NCBI RefSeq assembly: GCF_012844455.2
Contig: NZ_JABBCQ020000001.1
Location: 248,001-312,000, forward strand
Reading direction: 5' to 3'
Origin: Comamonas suwonensis
GTDB lineage: Bacteria; Pseudomonadota; Gammaproteobacteria; Burkholderiales; Burkholderiaceae_C
DNA length: 64,000 nucleotides
Every line of letters starts with the position of its first letter. The first letter of the stretch is position 1. The translations under genes were made by a program, and so were the position numbers. This document shows positions 44,909 to 54,046 of the stretch, piece after piece. Under the pieces are notes generated by a model. The model was not told where the DNA came from and made no database searches. It saw nothing but the letters and a program-made list of their open reading frames with translations.

Positions 44909-45478
44909 ATGATCTTCTCCGCCGAGTCGCGCTACAACCAGTGGGTACGCGAGCATTACCGCTTTTTGCTGCGCAGCGCCTGGGCGCTGACGGGCTCGCG
45001 CGCCACGGCCGAAGACGTGGTGCAGGACTGCTTCACCAGCGCATGGCGCTTCAGGCACCAGCTGCGTGACCAGAGCATGGCCCGTGCCTGGTTGTTCCAG
45101 ATCATGCGTCGCCACGCCTTTCGCCACTTTGATCCTGCGCAACTGAGGGCCCAGCCGCTGGATGAGTCGAACGAAGAAAGCGTCAACCACCACGATGCGC
45201 TGGATGCGCAGCTGGACGTGGTCAAGGCCTTGTCTCGCATCGCTCCCATTCACCGTGAAGTGCTGGTGCTTTACTACTTTGACGACATGCCCACGGCGCT
45301 GATGGCCGAGGCGCTGGATATTGCCCCAGGTACCGTGCTCTCGCGTCTGGCAAGGGCGCGTGATGCGCTCAAAGCCGCGCTGCAAGAGCCTGCGCGCGCT
45401 GCCGTTCCCCGCCATGACGATTCTTCTTCCGCCTCCGCTGCGGCCAGCGTGATTCCGCTGAGAAAGCGCACACCATGA
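44909..45478 (+). CDS. ECF-type RNA polymerase sigma factor
   Basis: A 189-residue sigma-70 family protein with region 2 (RFLLRSAWALTGSRATAEDVVQDCFTSAWRF) and region 4 (LSRIAPIHREVLVLYYFDDMPTALMAEALDI). Its stop overlaps the anti-sigma ATG by 4 bases. By position it should control its own operon and the sulfite dehydrogenase genes that follow; this is inference. The C-terminal 30 residues are low-complexity Ser/Ala. Confidence 0.9.
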   Translation: MIFSAESRYNQWVREHYRFLLRSAWALTGSRATAEDVVQDCFTSAWRFRHQLRDQSMARAWLFQIMRRHAFRHFDPAQLRAQPLDESNEESVNHHDALDAQLDVVKALSRIAPIHREVLVLYYFDDMPTALMAEALDIAPGTVLSRLARARDALKAALQEPARAAVPRHDDSSSASAAASVIPLRKRTP

Positions 45479-46053
45479 AACACCAAGATCGTCCCGACGA
45501 CTCCGCCTTTGACCTGCGTGCCCGAGCCGAGCTGGCGCTGGCCTTCGAGCCCGGTGAGGCCCCTGCGCACCTGCTGCGCCACACCCCGTGGTACTCGCAC
45601 AGCGGCGTGAAGCGCATGCTTGCGGCGCTGCTGGTGGGGGGGACTGTCACTGGTGGCGTGTTTGCCATGCGCCCGCCGGAGATGGTGCGCTCGGCCATTG
45701 AGCATGAGTACTACGAGCGCACGCTGCGCGGCCAGTTCATCCCAGAGGCCGAGATCGCCAGACACATGGACTGGCCTGCAGACCAGAAGCTGCCCGGCTA
45801 CACCCAGCTGATGCGCCCCTGCGATATCGATGGCAGCCGGGCGTACCACCTGACGACCTTCTTTGAAAAAGGCGGCATCGTCACCGTACTGGCCTTTGAG
45901 CAACCCCCGCAGCTTGCCGACGGGCAGGGCTGGTGGGCCAACACCTACTGGCAGGTAGTGCGCTCGCGCGAGGGCCGACCGCTGGTGCTGATTGCCCAGA
46001 AAAAGCAGGCGCTGGCCGTGGCATCGCGCGCGCTGGGACAGGCCGATAGCTGA
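45475..46053 (+). CDS. Probable membrane-bound anti-sigma factor
   Basis: A 192-residue protein with one membrane helix (MLAALLVGGTVTGGVFAM, about 48-65), a short cytoplasmic N-terminus of about 45 residues and a periplasmic C-terminal domain. The N-terminus lacks the zinc His-Cys motif of ZAS anti-sigma factors. Coupling by overlap with an ECF sigma gene is the main evidence for the role. The periplasmic part could sense the redox or sulfite state; no match to a known sensor was recognised. Confidence 0.7.
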   Translation: MKHQDRPDDSAFDLRARAELALAFEPGEAPAHLLRHTPWYSHSGVKRMLAALLVGGTVTGGVFAMRPPEMVRSAIEHEYYERTLRGQFIPEAEIARHMDWPADQKLPGYTQLMRPCDIDGSRAYHLTTFFEKGGIVTVLAFEQPPQLADGQGWWANTYWQVVRSREGRPLVLIAQKKQALAVASRALGQADS

Positions 46054-46101
46054 GCCGTATTCATTCGCCCCACTCTTAACCATAAGCACCGAGGAGACAC
46101 C

Positions 46102-47313
46102 ATGCAACAACCCACATCTCTGCCGCGCCGCCACCTGCTCGCTGGTAGCGCCAGCGCTTTGGCCGCAGCTGGTCTGGCCAGCTTCCAGAGCCAGGCCATG
46201 GCACAAGCCGCAGCGCCTGCCGCCAAGCCTTTGCCCGGCTATGCCAGCTTCAAAAATGCAGACGCTGTGATCGTGCACAGCTCCACCACCATCGAGACCA
46301 AGCGCAGCGCGTTTGGCTCCAGCGTGGTTACGCCGACCAACCAGCTGTATGTGCGCAACAACCTGCCCACACCGCCTGAGTCCATCGTGGCTGACCGCGA
46401 TGCATGGCCCGTGCAGATTGATGGCGTCAAGAAGCCCAGGCAACTGACGGTGCGTGAGCTCAAGACCATGGGTCTGGAGACGGTGACCATGGTGCTGCAA
46501 TGCTCGGGCAATGGCCGCGCCTTTTTCCCCAGCAAGCCCAGCGGCACACAGTGGACCGTGGGCGCTGCAGGCTGCGTGGTCTGGAGTGGTGTGCCCGTGC
46601 GTGATGTGGTGAAGGCCCTGGGCGGCGTGGCCGATGGCATGGTCTACATGACCGGCACCGGCGGCGAAGTGCTGCCTGCAGGTCTGGACCCCAAGAGCGT
46701 GATCGTAGAGCGCTCCGTTCCCCTGGCTGCTCTGGAAGATGCGCTGCTGGCCTGGGAGATGAATGGCGAGCCCGTGTCGCTGGCCCACGGTGGCCCGCTG
46801 CGCCTGATCGTGCCCGGCTACACCGGCGTGAACAATATCAAGTACATCAAGCAGCTGGCTTTCACGGCCAAGGAAAGCGAAGCGCACATCATGTCGCACG
46901 GTTACCGCATCTCGCCCCCCGGCAGCAAGGGCGACCCTAGCCAGCCTTCGGTGCAGGAGATGAGCGTCAAGTCGTGGATCAACAGCCCCATTCCTGAAGA
47001 CGGCAACCCGGCCGCTGGCACGGTGCAGATTCAGGGGGTTGCCTTTGGTGGCATGAACGCCGTCAAGGGTGTTGAAGTCTCTATCGACGGCGGCAAGACC
47101 TGGAAGCAGGCCCGTCTGGTGGGCCCCGATATGGGCAAGTTCGCATGGCGTCAGTTTGTGCTGCAGGCACAGCTGCCCAAGGGCACTTACCAGCTGGCCA
47201 GCCGCGCGACTGACGTCAAGGGCAATGTGCAACCCGAAACGCGTGGTGAAAACCAGAGCGGCTACAACAACACCAGCTGGGCCGATCACGCAGTGACCGT
47301 CACTGTGGCCTGA
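46102..47313 (+). CDS. sorA: Periplasmic sulfite dehydrogenase, molybdenum subunit (SorA/SorT-like)
   Basis: Molybdopterin enzyme of 403 residues that oxidises sulfite to sulfate and passes electrons to a cytochrome c. A Tat-like leader (LPRRHLLAG and an Ala-rich core) ends near AMA-QA. The single Cys ligand of molybdenum is in VLQCSGNGR; the Moco-dimer C-terminal domain begins about residue 280 (KSWINSPIPEDG, VEVSIDGGKTWKQA). The ribosome-binding site GAGGAG precedes the ATG. It follows the sigma/anti-sigma pair by 48 bp, and the cytochrome gene follows. Confidence 0.92.
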   Translation: MQQPTSLPRRHLLAGSASALAAAGLASFQSQAMAQAAAPAAKPLPGYASFKNADAVIVHSSTTIETKRSAFGSSVVTPTNQLYVRNNLPTPPESIVADRDAWPVQIDGVKKPRQLTVRELKTMGLETVTMVLQCSGNGRAFFPSKPSGTQWTVGAAGCVVWSGVPVRDVVKALGGVADGMVYMTGTGGEVLPAGLDPKSVIVERSVPLAALEDALLAWEMNGEPVSLAHGGPLRLIVPGYTGVNNIKYIKQLAFTAKESEAHIMSHGYRISPPGSKGDPSQPSVQEMSVKSWINSPIPEDGNPAAGTVQIQGVAFGGMNAVKGVEVSIDGGKTWKQARLVGPDMGKFAWRQFVLQAQLPKGTYQLASRATDVKGNVQPETRGENQSGYNNTSWADHAVTVTVA

Positions 47314-47401
47314 TCGCCGCGTCTGTAACCGTCATGCCTGGCCGCTATCTGTGGCGCCGGGCATGGATTCAGCCACCGATGAAATGCATTTCCCAAAAAC
47401 A

Positions 47402-47737
47402 ATGATGAAGACGACCTACACCCTCGCTGCCCTGATGTTGACTGCCTTGGCAGGCACAGCGGCACATGCCGATCAAGCGGCCCAGATGGCGCGCGGCAAA
47501 GAGCTGTTTATGACGGCTTCCGTTCCTGCCTGCGCCGTGTGTCACACCCTGAAGGATGCTGGTGCCGAAGGCGCTATCGGCCCCGTGCTGGACGAGCTAC
47601 AGCCCGATGCCGCCCGTGTGGCCCGCGCGCTGAAGGATGGCATTGGTGCCATGCCTTCTTTCAAGGCAACCATGAGCGAAGCCGACATTGCCGCAGTGGC
47701 CCTGTACGTGAGCAAGGCCAGCGGCGGCGCGAAGTAA
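47402..47737 (+). CDS. sorB: Cytochrome c subunit of sulfite dehydrogenase (SorB-like)
   Basis: A 111-residue secreted monohaem cytochrome: signal peptide ending AHA-DQ, haem motif CAVCH and the distal Met in GAMPSF. It should accept electrons from SorA and pass them to the respiratory chain. The start at 47402 (or the next ATG at 47405) is taken; the longer frame from 47351 adds a poor leader. It sits 88 bp after sorA. Confidence 0.88.
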   Translation: MMKTTYTLAALMLTALAGTAAHADQAAQMARGKELFMTASVPACAVCHTLKDAGAEGAIGPVLDELQPDAARVARALKDGIGAMPSFKATMSEADIAAVALYVSKASGGAK

Positions 47738-47744
47738 GACCGTG

Positions 47745-48497
47745 TCAGCCGCGCTCTGCGCCATCCAGCGGCATGGCGTAGATCCACACCTTGTGGCGGC
47801 TGTTGCCTTCGAGGCAGGCCGTAGCCTCCACTCCCGGCAGCTTGAAGTCCAGGCTGACCAGCCAGCTGCCGGGCTGCATCTCGGTCGCCGCCTTGACGGC
47901 TGCGCGGCCCATGCTTTCGGGCCGCTGGAACAGATAGACTAATTTGTAGCCGCTCCAGTCCGCCAGCCAGATATCGCCGCGCCGCACGCGCGCCCAGGGG
48001 CAGCGCAGAGCGCAGGCCAGCGTTAACGGCCAGCTCCATTCAAGACCTTGCAGGCGCGCATCTGGCAGCTCGCTGCGCAGTGCACGCAGGCCATCTCCCA
48101 TTCCGCAGCCTGCATCCAGCACCAGCGCTTGCTGCGGCAGCTTCACCACTGCTGCCAGCCCCTGCAGGGCCCGTGCGGGCGTGGGAAAGACCGGCGCGTC
48201 ACGCCAGGCGTTGAGCGGATAGATCAGCAGCAGCAGGCCCAGCGGCAGCAGCCAGCCCCAGGCGGGCAATTGACTGGCACTGAGCACCAAGAAAGATAGC
48301 GGAAACCCCGCTGCAATGATGAGTCTGCGCCACCAGTTGAGTCCCCAGAGACTGGCTGCGGTGCTGATGCCGCAGGCGAGCAACAGGGCCAGCCACCAGG
48401 GAAACACACGCGCCAGGCCAGCAAAAAGCATCCAGGCCAGCAACCACGTGAGCAGCGCGGGTAGAGGCCACGCCAGAGAAAACCATCTTTTGACCAT
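47745..48497 (-). CDS. Membrane-anchored SAM-dependent methyltransferase
   Basis: A 250-residue protein with three to four N-terminal helices (residues 5-25, 28-50, 60-92) and a C-terminal class I methyltransferase fold whose SAM loop is ALVLDAGCGMGDGLRAL; the later acidic position is RRGDIW. The link of methyltransferase to Trp-rich membrane helices is known from uncharacterised proteins of betaproteobacteria; substrate unknown. It is convergent with sorB, 8 bp apart. Confidence 0.8.
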   Translation of the reverse strand: MVKRWFSLAWPLPALLTWLLAWMLFAGLARVFPWWLALLLACGISTAASLWGLNWWRRLIIAAGFPLSFLVLSASQLPAWGWLLPLGLLLLIYPLNAWRDAPVFPTPARALQGLAAVVKLPQQALVLDAGCGMGDGLRALRSELPDARLQGLEWSWPLTLACALRCPWARVRRGDIWLADWSGYKLVYLFQRPESMGRAAVKAATEMQPGSWLVSLDFKLPGVEATACLEGNSRHKVWIYAMPLDGAERG

Positions 48498-48695
48498 GAG
48501 TTTTTATGTGTATCTGCCGTCAATGTTTGCATAGACCTTGGCGTGCGGGCGAAGGCCATCTCGAACATTTGCATTTTGTGCGAGATACCCCTCCGGGGTG
48601 GGGTATGCATGCTGTCAATTTGTCGTAAAAATTACCGATTTTTGCTTATGTATACTTTTCGGCTTTCTGCAGCCAAAAATCCAAAGGAGACATCC

Positions 48696-49298
48696 ATGCG
48701 CCTGCTTGCCCCCACTTTTTCCTTGGTGGCTCTTGCATTGACGGCATGCGCGGTACAGACACCGCAGGAGCAGTTAGCACCTGCTTCGCCCACCGTACGC
48801 CTGTGTGAAGGCAATAACTGCTCGGAGCTGCCGCGCAATGTGGCGACTTTCCGTGGCGAGCCCGTCAATCCCGAAGCCGAGCGCCGCCTGGCTGCTTTGG
48901 TGCAAAAAGCCGAAGCCGATCCCCGTGCCGCCTATGACCTGGGTCTGCGCTATCTGCGCGGCGATGGTGTGGAGCGCAACAGCTATCAGGCAATTGAATG
49001 GATGCGCAAAGCTGGTGATGCGGGCCATGGCGCTGCCCAGTTTGCGCTGGGACGTCTCTATCTGCTGGGGTTTGAGGAGATGGGGCCAGACCCCGCCGAA
49101 GCCGAGGCCTGGCTGTCGCGCGCTGCGGCCAAGGGCTTCAAGGAAGCCAAGCGTCTGCTACCTCAGGCACAGGCCGCCAAACAGAATGCTCACGCACGCT
49201 ATCAAGCCATCGAGGACGAACGCAAGTCCTGGAACAGCTGGTATGTGGGCGCGCCCTACTACATGGTGTGGGGTTCGTCGGGTTGGTATTACCGCTGA
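48696..49298 (+). CDS. SEL1-repeat lipoprotein
   Basis: A 200-residue protein with a lipoprotein signal (lipobox LTAC, Cys16-18 region) and at least two SEL1-type repeats (AAYDLGLRYLRGDGVERNSYQAIEWMRKAGDAGH and GAAQFALGRLYLLGF, shown in part: RYLRGDGVERNSY). SEL1 repeats are scaffolds for protein contacts. AAAGGAGACATCC before the ATG at 48696 fixes the start; the 48543 frame has no such site. The C-terminus is Tyr/Trp-rich and of unknown role. Likely in one unit with the next gene (49 bp gap). Confidence 0.85.
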   Translation: MRLLAPTFSLVALALTACAVQTPQEQLAPASPTVRLCEGNNCSELPRNVATFRGEPVNPEAERRLAALVQKAEADPRAAYDLGLRYLRGDGVERNSYQAIEWMRKAGDAGHGAAQFALGRLYLLGFEEMGPDPAEAEAWLSRAAAKGFKEAKRLLPQAQAAKQNAHARYQAIEDERKSWNSWYVGAPYYMVWGSSGWYYR

Positions 49299-49347
49299 TG
49301 TGCTTTGAGCGCGTCGGCATTTTTTATTTGCATAAGAAAGCATTTCT

Positions 49348-50175
49348 ATGTCCAAGAAGACAACGCTGCGTCTGGCAGCCATCGCATCCGCACTGGCACT
49401 GGGGGGCTGTGTGACTCCTGGTGGCGGCACCATTTCGACCGGCACAGCGCCCACAGCGGCAACCGGTGCTGCGGGCGGCGCAACCAGCGTGAATGCCAAC
49501 CCATCGCTGGAACGTTGCGATGCACCTTTGGGCACGCTGGCGGTGGATGATGGCCGCGGCAAGGAGTGGTACGCCAGCTTTGGCGCTGCGACCAAGATCA
49601 CGACCATTGAGCCGCTGATCCGTCTGGCCGTGCAGCAGTCCAACTGCTTTGTGATCACCTCCGTCGGCAACAACCGCACGGAAAGCAAGATGTCCGCCAT
49701 TACCGACAAGCAGCGCAACTCCGGTGAGTTCCGTGCCGGTTCGCGCCAGCAAAAAGGCCAGCGCGTGGCTGCCGACTACTACATGGAGCCATCCATCATC
49801 ATCGACAACGATGCCACAGGCCAGTTGATGGCTGGTGTCGGCGGCTTGTTCGGCAGCGTGGGCTCGCTGGTGGGCGGTGCCATGCAGAGCAAGGCTTCGG
49901 TGGTGACGCTGAGCATGTTCGACATCCGCTCCGGTGTGCAGATCTCGATTTCTGAAGGCAATGCCACGGCCACCAACTTTGGTGCGGCCATGGGTGCGTT
50001 TGGCGGCGGTGCCGTGGCGGGTCTGGGCGGCTTCTCGCGCTCGCCTGAAGGCAAGGCGACCGTGGCCGCTTTCATGGATGCGTACAACAACATGGTGATC
50101 TCTCTGAGCAACTACAAGGCGCAGGAAGTCAAGGGCGGCCTGGGCCGTGGCGGCCAGCTCAAGGTCGGCAAGTAA
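49348..50175 (+). CDS. CsgG/HfaB-like lipoprotein
   Basis: A 275-residue protein with a lipobox LGGC (about residue 21). The part from FGAATKITTIEPLIRLAVQQ through VADYYMEPSIII follows the CsgG/HfaB fold (subunit of an outer-membrane pore or assembly lipoprotein). The Gly-rich stretch GVGGLFGSVGSLVGGAM may insert in the membrane. No curli or holdfast genes are near, so the partner is unknown. LpoB-like peptidoglycan-synthase activator is an alternative class. Confidence 0.7.
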   Translation: MSKKTTLRLAAIASALALGGCVTPGGGTISTGTAPTAATGAAGGATSVNANPSLERCDAPLGTLAVDDGRGKEWYASFGAATKITTIEPLIRLAVQQSNCFVITSVGNNRTESKMSAITDKQRNSGEFRAGSRQQKGQRVAADYYMEPSIIIDNDATGQLMAGVGGLFGSVGSLVGGAMQSKASVVTLSMFDIRSGVQISISEGNATATNFGAAMGAFGGGAVAGLGGFSRSPEGKATVAAFMDAYNNMVISLSNYKAQEVKGGLGRGGQLKVGK

Positions 50176-50188
50176 GCTCGCTTTCGCA

Positions 50189-50224
50189 ATGAAAAATGGC
50201 CTGCAAATGCAGGCCATTTTTCAT
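50189..50224. terminator. Bidirectional terminator
   Basis: ATGAAAAATGGCCTGC and GCAGGCCATTTTTCAT form a perfect 16 bp stem with an AAAT loop between two convergent genes. Confidence 0.9.
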
Positions 50225-50260
50225 GGTTTGCGCTTGTCCAGAAAGCGCAGTTCGCTCTGC

Positions 50261-51688
50261 TTACTGAAGCTGAAAAATCTTGCCGGGGTTGAGAATGTTC
50301 TTGGGGTCGAGTGCCTGCTTGATGGCACGCATCATCTGCACCGCGCCCGCACCGGCTTCTTCAAGCAAAAAATCCTGCTTGTGGATGCCAATGCCGTGCT
50401 CGCCCGTGCAGGTGCCGCCCAGCGCAATGGCGCGCGCGACCAGTTGGTGGTTGAGCTGCTCGCCCTGCTGGCGCTGGACATCGTTATCGGGATCGATCAG
50501 ATAGCCGAAGTGGAAGTTGCCATCGCCCACGTGGCCCACCAGGAAGTAGGGAATGCCGCTGGCATCAGCCTCGGTCACGCACTCCAGCAGTGCATCGGCC
50601 AGACGGCTGATGGGAACGCAGGCATCGGTGGTGATGCAGCGGCAGCCGGGGACGCTGGACACGGCGGCAAAGTAGGCGTTGTGACGCGCCGTAAACAGGC
50701 GCGTGCGGTCTTCGGGACGTTCGGCCCATTCAAAGGCATTGCCACCAAATTCATTGGCAATGTCCTGCACCATTTCCGCTTGCTCTTTCACGCCCGTGGG
50801 CGAGCCGTGGAACTCCATCAGCAGCATGGGCTCTTCACGCAGATCCAGCTTGCTGTAGGCATTGACCATGCGCACGGAATTCACATCCACCAGCTCCACG
50901 CGAGCGATGGGAATGCCCATCTGAATGGTCTGAATCACGGTGTGTACCGCGTTCTCGATGCTGGCAAAAGAGCAGATGGCCGAGCTCACCGCTTCAGGCA
51001 GCGGATAGATGCGCAGCGTGATCTCGGTGAAGATGCCCAGCGTGCCTTCGCTGCCCACCATCAAGCGCGTCAGGTCGTAGCCTGCGGCGCTTTTCTTGGC
51101 GCGGTTGCCGGTGCGAATGATGTCGCCATGGGCCGTTACCACCTCGAGAGCCAGCACGTTCTCGCGCATGGTTCCGTAGCGCACGGCATTGGTGCCGCTG
51201 GCGCGGGTGGAGGTCATGCCGCCAATCGATGCATCAGCACCAGGATCAATGGGGAAGAAGAAGCCCGTGTCTTTGATCGCATCGTTGAGCGCCTTGCGCG
51301 TGATGCCGGGCTGCACCGTAATTGTCAGGTCTTCGGTGTTGACCGAAAGCACCTGCTTCATGCGACTCACATCGATGGTGATGCCGCCTTGCACGGCCAG
51401 CAAATGGCCTTCCAGCGACGAACCAGCACCATAGGCAATCACGGGCACGTTGTATTGCTCGCAGAGCTTGACGGCGTCTTGTACGTCCTTGGTGGACTCG
51501 GCAAACACCACGGCAGCCGGTGGTGGCGCGGCAATCGAGCCTTCATCGCGGCCATGCTGCTCGCGTACCGCCAGAGCGGTAGAGCACTGGCCGCCAAAGT
51601 GTGTGGACAGGGCTTGCAGAAATTCTTCAGGAATCGGGCGCTGTACAAATTCAGGCTGCAGCGCGGTAGGGGCAAGAGGTGCGTTCAT
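50261..51688 (-). CDS. FAD-linked oxidase, GlcD/D-lactate dehydrogenase type
   Basis: A 475-residue flavoenzyme of the FAD_binding_4 family that oxidises 2-hydroxy acids (D-lactate, glycolate or D-2-hydroxyglutarate). FAD motifs: VIAYGAGSSLEGH, GADASIGGMTSTRASGT(N) and GSEGTLGIFTEITL; the C-terminal substrate domain carries HVGDGNFHFGYL and GTCTGEHGIG. Glycolate-oxidase partners GlcE/GlcF are not adjacent, so a single-subunit D-lactate dehydrogenase type is favoured. It is divergent from the Bug-protein gene. Confidence 0.9.
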   Translation of the reverse strand: MNAPLAPTALQPEFVQRPIPEEFLQALSTHFGGQCSTALAVREQHGRDEGSIAAPPPAAVVFAESTKDVQDAVKLCEQYNVPVIAYGAGSSLEGHLLAVQGGITIDVSRMKQVLSVNTEDLTITVQPGITRKALNDAIKDTGFFFPIDPGADASIGGMTSTRASGTNAVRYGTMRENVLALEVVTAHGDIIRTGNRAKKSAAGYDLTRLMVGSEGTLGIFTEITLRIYPLPEAVSSAICSFASIENAVHTVIQTIQMGIPIARVELVDVNSVRMVNAYSKLDLREEPMLLMEFHGSPTGVKEQAEMVQDIANEFGGNAFEWAERPEDRTRLFTARHNAYFAAVSSVPGCRCITTDACVPISRLADALLECVTEADASGIPYFLVGHVGDGNFHFGYLIDPDNDVQRQQGEQLNHQLVARAIALGGTCTGEHGIGIHKQDFLLEEAGAGAVQMMRAIKQALDPKNILNPGKIFQLQ

Positions 51689-51987
51689 CAGGGTCTCCAG
51701 AGGAGAAAAAGAATACCACTGGAGCTGCGCGGGCGTTGTACGTATTGCGTACTAGAAAGAGTGTGCTCAAGTCTGCGCAAGTGCCGATCTGCATGCCTGT
51801 CGGGACTGGCTGGTAGTGCGTTTACGCGATGGCCTAAGCGGGTGGCTGTTGGCTCATAGATAAGTTTTGCCCTAGCTAATGAGAAATGACTGTTTAGCGT
51901 TTGAGGGGCACATGCCTATATTGGGAAGCCTTATGGCGTGCGCTGCAGAGCTCGCTTCAAACTACAAGCAGTTCGGAGGGCGGAGCT

Positions 51988-52986
51988 ATGCGCGATACAG
52001 GTCGCAGATCTTTCATACAAGGGCTTGCCAGTGCGTCGGCGGCATGCGTTTTTGGCGGTGCCATGTCTGCTCGAGCGGTACAGACGCAGCCCTGGCCCAC
52101 GCGGCCTATCAAGCTGGTTGTGACCTTTCCACCCGGTGGTTCCAGCGATATCGTGGCGCGCGTTCTGGCACCGCTTCTTTCCGAGAAGCTGGGGCAGAGC
52201 ATCGTCATTGAAAACAAGCCCGGAGCCGGCTCCTCCATCGGGGCGCAGATCGTGGCGCACAGTGCCAATGACGGCTACACGCTGCTGGTCTCCAACTCGG
52301 CGGCGCTGTCGATTGCCCCTTCGTTGCTGCAAAGTCCCGGTTACGATCCCGTGCGCAGCTTTGAACACCTGGCTTATATCGGGGCCGTGCCCACGGTGTT
52401 CGCCGTCCATCCATCGGTGCCTGCCAATACCTTGAGGGAGCTGGTGAGCTGGATCAAGGAGCAGCCAGCCCCCGTGGCCTTTGGCAGTGGTGGCGCGGCC
52501 TCGGTTGGGCATCTGGTGGGTGAGCAGTTTGCACAGACACTCAAGCTGTCCATGGAACATGTGCCCTATCGCGGTGCCGGTCCCATGCGCGCTGATCTGC
52601 TCAGTGGCCATATCAAGATCGCAATTGATGCGTTGCCTCAGAACATCGCGCTGCAAAAGCAGGGGCGGCTCAAGCTGCTGGCCTTGACCTCGCCACGCCG
52701 TGTTGCGCAAGCTCCCGCCGTGCCCAGTGTGGCCGAGCTGGGGCTGGCGCAGCTGGTGTCGGAAAACTTTGTCGGCATATCGGCCCCTGCTGGATTGCCC
52801 AAGGCACTGGGCGAAAAAATCGCCACCGCCGTGCGGCAGATCAGCGCCCGCGCCGACTTTGCGCAGTCGCTTGAAACACAGGGTTTTGTGATGCGCGACA
52901 TGGAAGCATCCGCCTTCAGCAAATTGATTGCTGAACAGCATCAGGCATGGGCAGGGATTGCCAAAAAAACCGGTGCTCGACTTTAG
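51988..52986 (+). CDS. Bug-family (TctC) tripartite-tricarboxylate solute-binding protein
   Basis: A 332-residue periplasmic binding protein. The leader TGRRSFIQGLASAS has a twin-arginine form. Family motifs: WPTRPIKLVVTFPPGGSSDIVAR, then ENKPGAGSSIGA and HVPYRGAGPMRADLLSG. Bug proteins bind carboxylates or related small molecules. The start at 51988 has GGAGGGCGGAGCT just upstream. No TctA/TctB permease is adjacent; it is followed 15 bp later by the BMP-like gene, probably the same transcript. Confidence 0.92.
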   Translation: MRDTGRRSFIQGLASASAACVFGGAMSARAVQTQPWPTRPIKLVVTFPPGGSSDIVARVLAPLLSEKLGQSIVIENKPGAGSSIGAQIVAHSANDGYTLLVSNSAALSIAPSLLQSPGYDPVRSFEHLAYIGAVPTVFAVHPSVPANTLRELVSWIKEQPAPVAFGSGGAASVGHLVGEQFAQTLKLSMEHVPYRGAGPMRADLLSGHIKIAIDALPQNIALQKQGRLKLLALTSPRRVAQAPAVPSVAELGLAQLVSENFVGISAPAGLPKALGEKIATAVRQISARADFAQSLETQGFVMRDMEASAFSKLIAEQHQAWAGIAKKTGARL

Positions 52987-53001
52987 AAATGAGAAAAATC
53001 G

Positions 53002-53967
53002 ATGACCAATAAAAAGCAAACTTCTCCTCGAAAACCGCGCTACGCCGTGGTGCTTTTCGGGCCTGAAGGACAGGGCAGTTTCAATGAATCCGGCCTGCAG
53101 GGGGTGCGCAAGTCCAGGCTTGCAGGGTATGAAGTCGATGTGTTGTGGGTGGCTGGCCAATCCGCACAGCAACGGGCCGAGGAAATGAGCGTGCTGGGCG
53201 GTGCCAGCTTCGACCTGATTCTGGCCCACGGCGGTCAGGGCGATGGCCCTGTGCAGATACTGGCCGAGCGTTGGCCCGCCCAAGCTTTTGTGGTCACCCA
53301 GGGCAGCTGGAGCGCCACCAATGTGGCGCGCTATGAGGTCTTGCAGGAGCAGTCCGCTTTTTTGGCCGGAGTGCTGGCCAGCCAGTGGAGCCAAACGGGC
53401 AGCGTAGGGCACTTTTCCGGTGAAAAAGTGCCACCCGGCTTGCGTGGCCGTGCGGCTTACGCAGATGGCCTCAGAAGCGCGGGTTTCCATGGCGATCTGG
53501 CCACGCTGTTCTGCGGTCATCAGCATCGGCCTGGTTGGGCGAAAACCTGCGTCTCGCAGATGATTGAGCAGACGGATCTGGACATTGTGTTTGCCATGAT
53601 CGACGGCGGTCGCCCCGGTGTCACGCAGGCCTGCCGCGAGCATGGCGCAGCGCAGATTGGCAATGTGCTCGACTGGGTAGAGCGTGATCCTGAGGTGTTT
53701 GTCGCCTCGGCCATTTGCGACTCGGGCGAGGCCTTGTTTCGTGCGATTCAGGATTATGAGATCGGGGTGCTGCCACTGGGCGGCTACCGGGCGTTTGGGC
53801 TGGAAGAGCCGGAGCTGGTAAGGCTGGAAATGGGAGCGCGTGTTGCAGCCAAACAGCGGGCCATCGTTGAGGAATGGGCGCATAAGCTGGTGAGTGGTCA
53901 GCACCTCATCGAGCTGAGTTATAGCGGTGCCGAGTTTCCCTTGCCGAAAGCAGAGTTGGCGAGTTGA
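53002..53967 (+). CDS. BMP/PnrA-family protein without signal peptide
   Basis: A 321-residue member of the basic-membrane-protein (Bmp/PnrA) purine-binding family: YAVVLFGPEGQGSFNESGLQGV at the N-terminus, then ILAHGGQGDGPVQILAERWP and the FVVTQGS strand, YADGLRSAG, and VFAMIDGGRPGVTQA. Unlike usual Bmp lipoproteins it lacks any signal peptide or lipobox: the start MTNKKQTSPRKPRYAVV is hydrophilic. So it should stay in the cytoplasm, perhaps as a sensor of a nucleoside or as an enzyme-like protein. It is linked to the Bug gene. Confidence 0.8.
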   Translation: MTNKKQTSPRKPRYAVVLFGPEGQGSFNESGLQGVRKSRLAGYEVDVLWVAGQSAQQRAEEMSVLGGASFDLILAHGGQGDGPVQILAERWPAQAFVVTQGSWSATNVARYEVLQEQSAFLAGVLASQWSQTGSVGHFSGEKVPPGLRGRAAYADGLRSAGFHGDLATLFCGHQHRPGWAKTCVSQMIEQTDLDIVFAMIDGGRPGVTQACREHGAAQIGNVLDWVERDPEVFVASAICDSGEALFRAIQDYEIGVLPLGGYRAFGLEEPELVRLEMGARVAAKQRAIVEEWAHKLVSGQHLIELSYSGAEFPLPKAELAS

Positions 53968-54046
53968 TTGGCATGCTTGAGGCGAGGGTGTTCCATCGGT
54001 CAAGCACAATCAAGGCCTGCACCGCATTGATTCAAAAGGACGACTT

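Noticed and set aside
45274-47289. 671-residue open frame antisense to sorA and the anti-sigma gene
   Set aside because: Same cause: mirror of high-GC coding DNA.
50147-51859. 570-residue open frame antisense to the FAD oxidase gene
   Set aside because: Mirror frame; the opposite strand has complete FAD-oxidase motifs.
51931-54009. 692-residue open frame antisense to the Bug and BMP genes
   Set aside because: Shadow of two well-supported genes; Gln/His-rich translation without motifs.
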